DNA of 8,744 nucleotides from Chloroflexota bacterium (GTDB lineage: Bacteria; Chloroflexota; Dehalococcoidia; SZUA-161), in NCBI GenBank assembly GCA_016865955.1, contig VGNW01000085.1:1-8744 (forward strand), written 5' to 3'. Of this stretch, positions 1 through 5,295 are shown in pieces. The notes beneath the pieces are model-generated. The model did no database searches. It worked only from the letters and a program-made list of their open reading frames with translations, and was not told the origin of the DNA. The position numbers and the translations under genes were made by a program. Numbering within the stretch: the first letter of the stretch is position 1; each line of letters begins with the position of its first letter.

Positions 1-73
1 TATTGTCATAGGCCAAGCTGGCGAAAGTGGGTCCCTGTATCATCGGCAGAACTCCTTGATTTTGATCTGCCAT
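1..73 (-). CDS. possible N-terminus of an unidentified protein, cut by the window edge
   Basis: Reading leftward from an ATG at 73-71, the frame stays open to the window edge for 24 codons. It begins MADQNQGVLPMIQGPTFASL. The start is preceded only by a weak purine stretch (GAGAT, about 4 bases upstream), and a poor promoter-like pair (TTAACT, 18 bases, TATAGA on the minus strand) lies further upstream. The residues are protein-like, but the fragment is too short to assign to a family. If real, it is transcribed divergently from the peptidase gene at 411. It could also be chance, since a 24-codon open stretch is not strong evidence. Confidence 0.35.
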   Translation of the reverse strand, partial: MADQNQGVLPMIQGPTFASLAYDN

Positions 74-240
74 TATTATCTCATAAATCTATACTTATTC
101 AGAGATTCCCTAGTTAATCACCTTTCAATTACCACACGTGATTAGGGGGTTACTTAGCGGGCGGTGGTCTTCGAATCTCCGATAGCAGAAATGAGTGTTA
201 TTTCTCATGTTACATGTGTGCAAGGATATTTTTGCCTCGC

Positions 241-254
241 TCCTGAGCTCAGGA
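241..254. promoter_or_regulatory. 14-base perfect palindrome, operator candidate
   Basis: TCCTGAGCTCAGGA is its own reverse complement. It is followed two bases later by AAACGTTT (256-263), also a perfect palindrome, and then by the GCTAA-TTGG-TTAGC hairpin (273-286). Such a cluster upstream of the peptidase gene would suit binding of a dimeric repressor or activator. No regulator is encoded in the visible sequence, so the role is inferred from symmetry alone. Confidence 0.35.
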
Positions 255-295
255 CAAACGTTTACGGAGGGTGCTAATTGGTTAGCCCCTACACG

Positions 296-323
296 AAAGG
301 AGGAAACAATGAAAGTGCAATAA
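296..323 (+). promoter_or_regulatory. ideal ribosome binding site plus four-codon leader ORF (MKVQ)
   Basis: AAAGGAGG at 296-303 is followed at a 5-base spacing by ATG AAA GTG CAA TAA (309-323). This is the best Shine-Dalgarno in the left part of the window, yet it serves an ORF of only four codons. That ORF lies in the same frame as the peptidase gene, whose own start is at 411. A second four-codon ORF, ATG TGG GTT CAA TGA (339-353, MWVQ), follows in the same frame. The stretch could be a translational leader controlling the downstream gene, or the decayed original start of a longer peptidase N-terminus interrupted by two stops. Neither can be proven here. Confidence 0.35.
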
Positions 324-410
324 CATTGCTATCTTAATATGTGGGTTCAATGAGTGACTACAGTAACGAAGCACAGATACAAACAAGAGAAAAGCAAAAG
401 GAGAAACATC

Positions 411-1541
411 ATGAAGATAGGGAACTTACAATTCAAGGAGTATGCGGCAAAGAAGCCTCTCACCGTATCAACGACTGGTGAATTCCTCAATGCAAAGGAG
501 ATCCTAGCACAGCCAACTTTGAGTCTGGGGTCCTTGCACGCATTAAGTACAAATCTGCAATTGAAGCTAGCTTTGGCTCGATATACTTTGGAGCCCGACT
601 TTAAGCTCGCCATAATTGGCGTCGGCGTGCTCACAAAGGATGAGGTTATTGAGCATCTCAAGGCTCAGACTGAGTTTGGTCAATTGGCGCTACAAGCTGA
701 GATGCAATACTGCAACGAACTAATCTCCGCGCTAGTTGCTGGCACGATTCCGACTCGGCCTACAGTGCCGGAGAAACCCATTCCCAAGATACCCGATTGG
801 AAGATAGTGCGGAAATGCGTCTGGCTACGACTTAAAACACGAGCCCTCTTCTGTGAAAACACCACGGATTCGGTAACCAAACCCTTCGCGAACTATCGCA
901 TCGAAAACATTCATCCCGTTTTCCAGGCGCGTGGCTTCTCGCTCGTTGTGTTAAAGGATCATGACAATGTGAGAATAAACTTTGTTCCACAGGCTAAGAG
1001 TGGGCTCACTGTCTATCTTAGTGGCGTCGGTCATGGCAACTACACCACCTACACGGGACATGGGGGGAATCATATACTAGAAGTGGGGAAATACGACGCC
1101 GCTGAGGTTAAGGATAAAGCTATCCATTTCCTTAGTTGTCAGACCGCTGCTCAGCTGGGCCCCGACACCGTGACCAAAGGAGCTAAGTCTTACGCTGGCT
1201 ACACCGAGAACTTCATCCTTCAATGGAATGATCCGTCAACACCTGCTATAGATGAGTTCCTACTGTTCGCCAAGAGTGACAGTACATTTGACATCATGAT
1301 GGCCAATGGCAGTACAGCTCAACAAGCCTACGATGCTACTATTCAAGCCTTCAACGCGGCCATTAGCCAAGTGCCAAACACCGTCGCGGCAACCTATTTA
1401 ACGTGGGACAGAGATCATCTCAAGCTCCACGGGGCACCAACCACAAAAATCCAGCCCTATCGCTGGGTTAAAATCTGCTTCCCGTTTCGGAATCTAGAAA
1501 AACAAGATCTGCTGGTCGCGGCAGGCGAGTTTGCGGAATGA
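411..1541 (+). CDS. caspase/gingipain-like (clan CD) cysteine peptidase with N-terminal adaptor-like domain
   Basis: The protein has 376 residues. Start 411 is chosen because AAAGGAG (397-403) lies 7 bases upstream; a GTG at 354 in the same frame has no such site. Residues about 25-110 form a small domain that recurs as the free-standing protein at 1776. A Pro-rich linker (about 113-128) follows. The peptidase core spans about 165-340: strand TVYLSGVGHG with His208, a second GHG with His217, then strand IHFLSC with Cys243, then GAKSYAGYTENF (257-268). A histidine-glycine motif after a hydrophobic strand, followed some 30 residues later by a cysteine at the end of another strand, is the hallmark of clan CD (caspases, gingipains, CHAT). 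Separase- or CHAT-type membership cannot be excluded. There is no signal peptide or membrane segment, so it is likely cytoplasmic. Codon use is more AT-rich than in the genes to the right, suggesting transfer. Substrate and trigger are unknown. I am confident of the peptidase-like fold and less so of its activity. Confidence 0.75.
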   Translation: MKIGNLQFKEYAAKKPLTVSTTGEFLNAKEILAQPTLSLGSLHALSTNLQLKLALARYTLEPDFKLAIIGVGVLTKDEVIEHLKAQTEFGQLALQAEMQYCNELISALVAGTIPTRPTVPEKPIPKIPDWKIVRKCVWLRLKTRALFCENTTDSVTKPFANYRIENIHPVFQARGFSLVVLKDHDNVRINFVPQAKSGLTVYLSGVGHGNYTTYTGHGGNHILEVGKYDAAEVKDKAIHFLSCQTAAQLGPDTVTKGAKSYAGYTENFILQWNDPSTPAIDEFLLFAKSDSTFDIMMANGSTAQQAYDATIQAFNAAISQVPNTVAATYLTWDRDHLKLHGAPTTKIQPYRWVKICFPFRNLEKQDLLVAAGEFAE

Positions 1542-1553
1542 TAAGGACTTTGC

Positions 1554-1591
1554 CGGGGGCATGGCTTTTTACAACATGGGCTATGCCCCCG
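1554..1591 (+). terminator. strong stem-loop after the peptidase gene, terminator-like but without a T tract
   Basis: The arm 1554-1565 (CGGGGGCATGGC) pairs with 1580-1591 (GCTATGCCCCCG) over 12 positions, including one G-T wobble, around a 14-base loop. It begins 12 bases after the peptidase stop codon, the usual place for a terminator. The bases after it (ACTGCTTCAAGG) are not T-rich, so it may act as an RNA-stabilising hairpin or a weak or bidirectional terminator instead of a classical intrinsic terminator. Confidence 0.5.
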
Positions 1592-1682
1592 ACTGCTTCA
1601 AGGTACACTCGTGGCACAGCCTAATTTGCATGTTAGATACCTAACTGGCTTCACAGGGTATTTTCTGAGAAGTCATAACAGC

Positions 1683-1712
1683 TTGAGCCCTTGCCGCTAG
1701 AACGTGTAAAAT
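1683..1712 (+). promoter_or_regulatory. possible promoter for the small adaptor-like gene
   Basis: TTGAGC (1683-1688) and TAAAAT (1707-1712) are separated by 18 bases, with two mismatches and one mismatch to the sigma-70 consensus. The pair lies about 60 bases upstream of the start at 1776. A perfect TTGACA at 1714-1719 has no -10 box at a suitable distance. The presence of a hairpin after the previous gene makes a separate promoter plausible, but this is weak evidence. Confidence 0.3.
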
Positions 1713-1775
1713 GTTGACAGTAGTGCAAATATTACAGCGAAGTGTTGAGCTCCGACTAAAGGAGGGCAATTGACC

Positions 1776-2111
1776 ATGCCAATGCCAAAGATAGATGGGC
1801 CAAATCTCAAGAAGCCCCTTTGCTATGATCCAGTGCGAAGGAAGTTCATCCTCTATGATGACATAATTGCAGGCAGAGAGAAAATTATCCCTGTGGATAC
1901 ACTTCTAGAGAAGGATTTGAAAAAGCTCGTTATTGAGCGTCATCGGGTTGGCTCAGACTACAGGGTACAAGCGATCAGTGGCCAACTCTTTTCACGCGAT
2001 GATGTTATCCGCGCAATAGAGAATGATGAACCTTTCGGTCGAATCACATTAGAGGCCGAAAAATCTTATCTACAAGACCTCCTCACTGAGATTCAGAAGA
2101 ATCTTAAGTAG
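1776..2111 (+). CDS. small protein equal to the N-terminal domain of the upstream peptidase
   Basis: The protein has 111 residues. ATG at 1776 is preferred because AAAGGAGG (1758-1765) lies 10 bases upstream; the in-frame TTG at 1770 would sit too close to it. I do not recognise a named family. Residues 24-106 align with residues 25-107 of the peptidase at 411 with one single-residue gap and, by eye, about 17 identities plus many conservative changes. The clearest stretch is SRDDVI...EPFGR...LEAEKSYLQDLL against TKDEVI...TEFGQ...LQAEMQYCNELI. It has no cysteine pairs, signal peptide or membrane segment, is rich in charged residues, and probably folds as a compact mixed helical domain. The context suggests a partner or regulator of the peptidase, through homotypic contact or competition. 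That is inference; a simple duplicate is also possible. No remnant of a peptidase domain follows its stop codon in the bases up to 2370. Confidence 0.75.
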   Translation: MPMPKIDGPNLKKPLCYDPVRRKFILYDDIIAGREKIIPVDTLLEKDLKKLVIERHRVGSDYRVQAISGQLFSRDDVIRAIENDEPFGRITLEAEKSYLQDLLTEIQKNLK

Positions 2112-2332
2112 CTTTTTCTCTATTTCCGCACGAGCTTCTTCTGTTTGTTACATATAATTGCTGATAGAGACAAAAATGTCGAGTTAAAAATCATTAATTC
2201 CATTACGAATCCTCTTGGGAAAAAACGCGTGGAAACGCGCTAGAATTAGATTTTCGCCAATTTCTTCTTATTCCTCCCAACTGCTTTCGCTCACATCTCC
2301 AATGGTTTCACCTCTCTTTCGCACCACACGCC

Positions 2333-2361
2333 TTGCAATCACCCGTGCTTTGATGTTAAAT
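2333..2361 (+). promoter_or_regulatory. possible promoter giving a leaderless transcript
   Basis: TTGCAA (2333-2338) and TTAAAT (2356-2361) are 17 bases apart, each matching four of six consensus positions. Transcription would begin around 2368-2371, practically at the ATG of the next gene, which has no Shine-Dalgarno sequence. The two observations support each other, but both hexamers are weak. Confidence 0.3.
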
Positions 2362-2370
2362 ACACATCGT

Positions 2371-2532
2371 ATGAATAAAGTAATGTTCGCAGCGGGACTG
2401 CTAATAGCGCTTATAGCTGCGCTGCTGGTGGCAATCGTGGGAACAGATAAGCTGGGCTTCTGGCCCATGGTAGCTGTAATCGTGGGAATAGGACTGATAG
2501 CTACCTCAAGGGTAAGGATACTGAAGCGGTAG
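2371..2532 (+). CDS. small two-helix membrane protein of unknown function
   Basis: From ATG 2371 the product has 53 residues. It starts MNKVMFAAGLLIALIAALLV, a first hydrophobic helix (about residues 4-23), followed by a short polar turn with GTDKLGF, a second hydrophobic helix (about 28-45), and a basic C-terminus RVRILKR that should face the cytoplasm. The frame continues upstream to 2215, but that part reads like non-coding sequence, full of Ser/Arg. ATG 2353 is an alternative that adds MLNTHR. No start has a ribosome binding site, so a leaderless message is possible. It lies 32 bases upstream of the DUF2804 gene and is probably co-transcribed with it. I cannot name a function. Confidence 0.55.
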   Translation: MNKVMFAAGLLIALIAALLVAIVGTDKLGFWPMVAVIVGIGLIATSRVRILKR

Positions 2533-2564
2533 TTCTCATTCCCGCTTATCGGAGGAGGTGCGTT

Positions 2565-3602
2565 ATGGGCAGGCTGCTGGAGACTCCCGACAGGGCGGTG
2601 GTGAACGGGCTGGTGCAGTTCGGACGCTTCGCCAAGCCGTTCCGCGAGTTGAACCTGCTGGACGCCCGCTGCGGCACACCCCGACTCTGCGGGCTGCGGC
2701 AGCTCCGCCTCAAGGAGTGGGTGCACTTCGCTCTGATTCATCCCGACTGGTATCTCAGCATGGCGGTGGTCGATGCCGGCTTCATGGCGACCTCCTGGCT
2801 GCATTTGTTCGACCGACGCAACCGCAAAGCCTTCGAGCACACGCACAAGCTGCCGCCGTGGAAGTTCCGCGCCCCGGCGAACGTACTGAACCATTCCGCA
2901 GAGTTCGAGACGCGCGGATACCGCGTGTCAGTGCATAACCACGTCGCAAACCACATGCATCTGCTTCAAATCGAAGTCGGCGCACAGCGGTCTCTGCCCC
3001 CGGTATCGGGCACGGTTACGCTGCACGAGGACCCCGCACGCACGCAGCCTCTGGTGGCGATGCTGCCCCTGGCACCGAACCGACCCATGTTCACCCACAA
3101 GTCTGCTTGTCCGGTCAGCGGCTCGCTGGAGATAGCAGGACAAAAGGTGGAGTTCGCCCCGAGCCGCGATGCAGGGCTGCTGGACTACCATAAGGCATAT
3201 TACCCGCGCCAGACCTTCTGGAGATGGGCTACCTTCGCCACCATCGACTCCAGCGGCAACCTGCTGGGGGTAAATCTCACGCATAACGTGATAAAGGACG
3301 ACGAGCAGCTCAACGAGAACTGCATCTGGCACGGGAACTCGCTCTCGCTGGTGGGGGCAGCCCGCTTCGATATCCCCAAGAACCCCATGCAGCCGTGGCG
3401 GATTCGCACCACCGACGGAGCCGTGGAGCTGGAGCTTGCCCCGCAGGGACTGCGCCACGAGCGCGTGAACCTCGTGCTTGCCGGCTCAGCCTACAACCAG
3501 CCGTACGGTCTGTACTCCGGCACGCTGACGGATTCCGCAGGCAGGAAGCGTATCGTAGATAAAGCCTTCGGCATCGCCGAGGACCATACCGCAACCTGGT
3601 AG
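2565..3602 (+). CDS. DUF2804 family protein
   Basis: The protein has 345 residues, a typical full length for DUF2804. The start is supported by GGAGGAGGTG (2551-2560) ending 4 bases before the ATG. Features I associate with the family include the N-terminal LLETPDRAVVNGL, the segment LKEWVHFALIHPDWYLSMAVVDAGF (about 50-75), HKSACPVSGSLEIAGQKVEF (about 179-198), the DYHKAYYPRQTFWRWATF region (about 207-224) rich in aromatic and basic residues, GVNLTHNV, and a C-terminal YGLYSGTLTDSAGR. Alternating polar and hydrophobic residues suggest a largely beta structure. No signal peptide or membrane segment is present. The biochemical role of DUF2804 is not established and I do not propose one. GC content is clearly higher than in the genes to its left. 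It may share a transcript with the small membrane protein upstream. Confidence 0.85.
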   Translation: MGRLLETPDRAVVNGLVQFGRFAKPFRELNLLDARCGTPRLCGLRQLRLKEWVHFALIHPDWYLSMAVVDAGFMATSWLHLFDRRNRKAFEHTHKLPPWKFRAPANVLNHSAEFETRGYRVSVHNHVANHMHLLQIEVGAQRSLPPVSGTVTLHEDPARTQPLVAMLPLAPNRPMFTHKSACPVSGSLEIAGQKVEFAPSRDAGLLDYHKAYYPRQTFWRWATFATIDSSGNLLGVNLTHNVIKDDEQLNENCIWHGNSLSLVGAARFDIPKNPMQPWRIRTTDGAVELELAPQGLRHERVNLVLAGSAYNQPYGLYSGTLTDSAGRKRIVDKAFGIAEDHTATW

Positions 3603-3642
3603 GCTGAAACGACACCCGAACGCTCGCGCAACGTAGCTAAAC

Positions 3643-3670
3643 TTGACAAGTCGTAATTCGCTGATATAAT
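3643..3670 (+). promoter_or_regulatory. near-consensus sigma-70-type promoter for the zinc-ribbon gene
   Basis: A perfect TTGACA (3643-3648) and a perfect TATAAT (3665-3670) are separated by 16 bases. Transcription should start near 3677, giving a leader of about 105 bases before the start at 3785. A second TTGACA at 3670-3675 overlaps the -10 box but lacks a matching -10. This is the strongest promoter seen in the window and implies high expression of the small zinc protein. Confidence 0.65.
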
Positions 3671-3784
3671 TGACATAAATAACCTGCCCAAAGTTTGCTA
3701 TTCCCCGACCTGTTCTAGTACGCAGGCATTCCCCAGGCCATGGATGATCAAACTCCAATCAGGTATAAAAAAAGGAGGTCATCC

Positions 3785-4096
3785 ATGAGCTTCACGGATA
3801 AAGCTCTAACGTGTTCGGATTGCAAAACAGGCTTTACCTTTACCGCATCCGAGCAAGAGTTTTTCGCTTCCAAGGGCTTCGTCAATGAGCCCGGGCGTTG
3901 TCCTGCCTGCCGCACCGCCAGAAAACAACAGCGCGGTAACGGATATGGCAGCAGAGACGGCGGCAACTACAGACAGCAGAGAGAAATGCACGCTGCTGTA
4001 TGCGCCTCTTGCGGCAAGAACACGCAGGTCCCCTTCGAACCCCGAAGCGGGCGCCCGGTGTACTGCTCTGACTGCTACTCAAAATCGAGGCGGTAG
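3785..4096 (+). CDS. two-part zinc-ribbon protein (CxxC-x17-CxxC family)
   Basis: The protein has 103 residues. The start is fixed by AAAGGAGG (3771-3778) 6 bases upstream; an in-frame ATG at 3740 has no site and would add an unrelated N-terminus. The first half carries Cys10-x2-Cys13 and Cys39-x2-Cys42, enclosing FTFTASEQEFFASKGF, a probable zinc-ribbon. A basic Gly/Arg/Gln-rich linker (about 46-67) leads to the second half with Cys73-x2-Cys76, 17 residues, and Cys94-x2-Cys97 containing VPFEPRSGRPVYC. This is a common family of small zinc-binding proteins in Dehalococcoidia and some other anaerobes. Each half should bind one zinc ion. Nucleic-acid or protein binding is plausible given the basic linker, but the function is unknown. 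The strong upstream promoter suggests abundant expression. It is an independent unit, 182 bases after DUF2804. Confidence 0.88.
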   Translation: MSFTDKALTCSDCKTGFTFTASEQEFFASKGFVNEPGRCPACRTARKQQRGNGYGSRDGGNYRQQREMHAAVCASCGKNTQVPFEPRSGRPVYCSDCYSKSRR

Positions 4097-4152
4097 AATC
4101 AGGGGAGGCTTTTAGCTTCCGCTCTATCGAATCGGTGTGACGGGTTAGCCGG

Positions 4153-4188
4153 GGAAATAACGGGCTGTTGGGAATGGTGCCCGTTTCC
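4153..4188 (+). promoter_or_regulatory. imperfect stem-loop upstream of the small CxHxW protein gene
   Basis: ACGGGC (4160-4165) pairs with GCCCGT (4179-4184), and GGAA (4153-4156) pairs with TTCC (4185-4188) past a three-base bulge. The loop has 13 bases. It lies 63 bases before the start at 4251 and no T tract follows. It could be part of a 5' leader or the trailing structure of the zinc-ribbon transcript. Confidence 0.3.
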
Positions 4189-4250
4189 TCGCGGTTGCCC
4201 ACCTTGAAGAGCCCACACAGGCGTGGTGTCTTCGGATTGAGGAGGTTGAG

Positions 4251-4448
4251 ATGGAGAATGAGCAGGGAACATCGAATAGCAACGGCAGAGAGTGCATCCA
4301 TTACTGGTTACTCGATGAGAAGAATCACGGCGTCTGCAAGAAGTGCGGGGAAGCCAGGCAGTTTTGCAGTTCATGGGGCAGCATCCAAAAAGCATGGAGT
4401 TCCAAGCCTAATAAGGGGAATCCCGCCGTTTCGGACGTCAAGAGCTGA
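4251..4448 (+). CDS. small Cys/His protein with CxHxW...CxxC motif
   Basis: The protein has 65 residues. GGAGG (4241-4245) sits 5 bases upstream of the ATG. The core is Cys15-x-His17-x-Trp19 followed by Cys29-x2-Cys32-Gly, giving three cysteines and one histidine that could hold one zinc ion; an additional Cys39 follows in RQFC. Similar short proteins with a C-x-H-x-W ... G-x-C-x-x-C-G pattern are frequent in Chloroflexota as free-standing genes. The N-terminal 14 residues and the C-terminal Lys/Ser-rich tail look disordered. It follows the zinc-ribbon gene by 154 bases on the same strand and may be read from the same promoter. Function is unknown. Confidence 0.7.
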   Translation: MENEQGTSNSNGRECIHYWLLDEKNHGVCKKCGEARQFCSSWGSIQKAWSSKPNKGNPAVSDVKS

Positions 4449-4580
4449 TTTGCTCCTTCTTAGTACCCCCCACACCTCTACGCCACTTTAGCTTCCAATT
4501 CCGATTGTCCGCGACAGCCACTCGTATCCAGGGCCAAGCGCATCTACCCTCCGCAATATAAAGCGTGCTACCCACTCCTC

Positions 4581-4606
4581 AAAATGTAATCATTTTGTAA
4601 CATTTT
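4581..4606. promoter_or_regulatory. AAAATG/CATTTT repeat cluster, operator candidate for the cyclic-nucleotide-fold genes
   Basis: AAAATG (4581-4586), CATTTT (4591-4596) and CATTTT (4601-4606) are arranged so that the first and second form an inverted repeat with a 4-base spacer, the first and third form a longer one (AAAATGT with ACATTTT), and the two CATTTT copies are exactly 10 bases apart, one helical turn. The cluster lies about 120 bases upstream of the start at 4728. A TATACT box (4643-4648) downstream lacks a good -35, which would fit an activator-dependent promoter. No binding protein is identified. Confidence 0.35.
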
Positions 4607-4727
4607 CCCTGCCGATTTTAGGATTTGTTGATTTCAGCGGTTTATACTTGTAGCTTTCCGCAGGGACGGTTCGGCGGGCGACATCGGTTGCTCTCGGGAC
4701 AAAATGCAAAAAGCAGGAGGTGGCGGC

Positions 4728-5240
4728 ATGGTCGGTACAAAGGTTCTCAGGGAGTTTGGACTGTTCAGGGGGCTGGATGACGGCGATTTAGCCGGGATAG
4801 CAGAGCTTTGCCAGGAGCGCCCTATGAAAAGCGGCGAGGTTATTTTTTCGGAGGGCACCAGGGCGCAGTATCTGCATCTCTGCCGCAGCGGCAAGGTGGA
4901 AATCGTGATACGGGTTCGAGAGCCCTGGAACAAGAATGTCACGGTGCATACGGCGGGGCCGGGGGAACTTTTCGGATGGTCTGCCATGGTGGCGCCATAT
5001 ACCTACACCGCGTCTGCTGAGGGTACGGACGACGGCGAGGAAATCCGCATTATGGGCGCCGATATGCTGAAGCTGTTCGATAAGAATCCCCGGGTCGGGC
5101 TGGTGGTCTGGAGAAATCTCAGCGCCGAAATCAGCGCCAGGCTGACCCAGACCAGACAGAGGTTGAGCACGGAATGGCTGACCGCCGGAGTGCCATCGAC
5201 AAGCGGCGCCAGTACGTGGGGAGAGCCTAAGAGGAGATAA
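4728..5240 (+). CDS. cyclic-nucleotide-binding-fold protein, first of a tandem pair
   Basis: The protein has 170 residues. AGGAGG (4715-4720) lies 7 bases before ATG 4728, which is preferred over the in-frame ATG at 4704. It is a single CRP-like beta-roll: LFRGLDDGDL (12-21), the roll to about residue 110, then the long C-helix (about 122-145). The phosphate-binding cassette region PGELFGWSAMVAPYTYTASA (78-97) keeps the glycines and the terminal alanine, but has Trp where CRP has the ribose-binding Glu, and no Arg at the phosphate-binding place. Binding of cAMP in the classical way is therefore unlikely. No helix-turn-helix follows; the tail (151-170) is short and Ser/Gly/Arg-rich. It is probably a cytoplasmic sensor or partner protein rather than a transcription factor. 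It is likely co-transcribed with the paralogue that starts 55 bases after its stop. Confidence 0.82.
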   Translation: MVGTKVLREFGLFRGLDDGDLAGIAELCQERPMKSGEVIFSEGTRAQYLHLCRSGKVEIVIRVREPWNKNVTVHTAGPGELFGWSAMVAPYTYTASAEGTDDGEEIRIMGADMLKLFDKNPRVGLVVWRNLSAEISARLTQTRQRLSTEWLTAGVPSTSGASTWGEPKRR

Positions 5241-5295
5241 GAGAAGAAGAGGCTGGCAACACCTGAAGAATCGAACCTTGATGAGGAGGTGGAGA

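Larger units (their letters stand above)
74..410. other. 337-base non-coding leader region upstream of the peptidase gene
   Basis: I see no credible long coding sequence here. The region holds a 7-base inverted repeat (TAATCAC at 115-121 with GTGATTA at 138-144), a small ATGAG/CTCAT hairpin (191-195 with 204-208), a 14-base perfect palindrome (241-254), an 8-base palindrome (256-263), a GCTAA/TTAGC hairpin (273-286), and a perfect Shine-Dalgarno sequence in front of a four-codon ORF (296-323). I could not find a convincing -35/-10 pair on the plus strand. The density of palindromes suggests operators or a structured 5' leader for the gene at 411, but it does not match any riboswitch class I can recognise. 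Confidence 0.5.

Noticed and set aside
115..144. TAATCAC/GTGATTA inverted repeat with a CACGTG core near its right arm
   Set aside because: Seven-base arms 16 bases apart in AT-rich DNA are easily found by chance.
350..481. 43-codon ORF overlapping the start of the peptidase gene
   Set aside because: No ribosome binding site and highly polar, low-complexity product; mentioned only with the mini-ORF finding and not called as a gene.
2153..2158. Perfect TATAAT box after the small adaptor-like gene
   Set aside because: No acceptable -35 at 15-19 bases and no extended -10 TG; not called as a promoter.
2215..2370. Upstream extension of the small membrane protein frame
   Set aside because: Ser/Arg/Thr-rich, no ribosome binding site, and composition unlike a coding region; the hydrophobic part begins after 2371.
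2112..2370. Possible remnant of a second peptidase domain after the adaptor-like gene
   Set aside because: No frame shows a GHG or LSC-type motif, so the small protein is not a truncated copy with a decayed tail here.
4104..4120. Short GGAGGC/GCTTCC hairpin after the zinc-ribbon gene
   Set aside because: Six base pairs with one wobble and no T tract; too weak for a terminator call.
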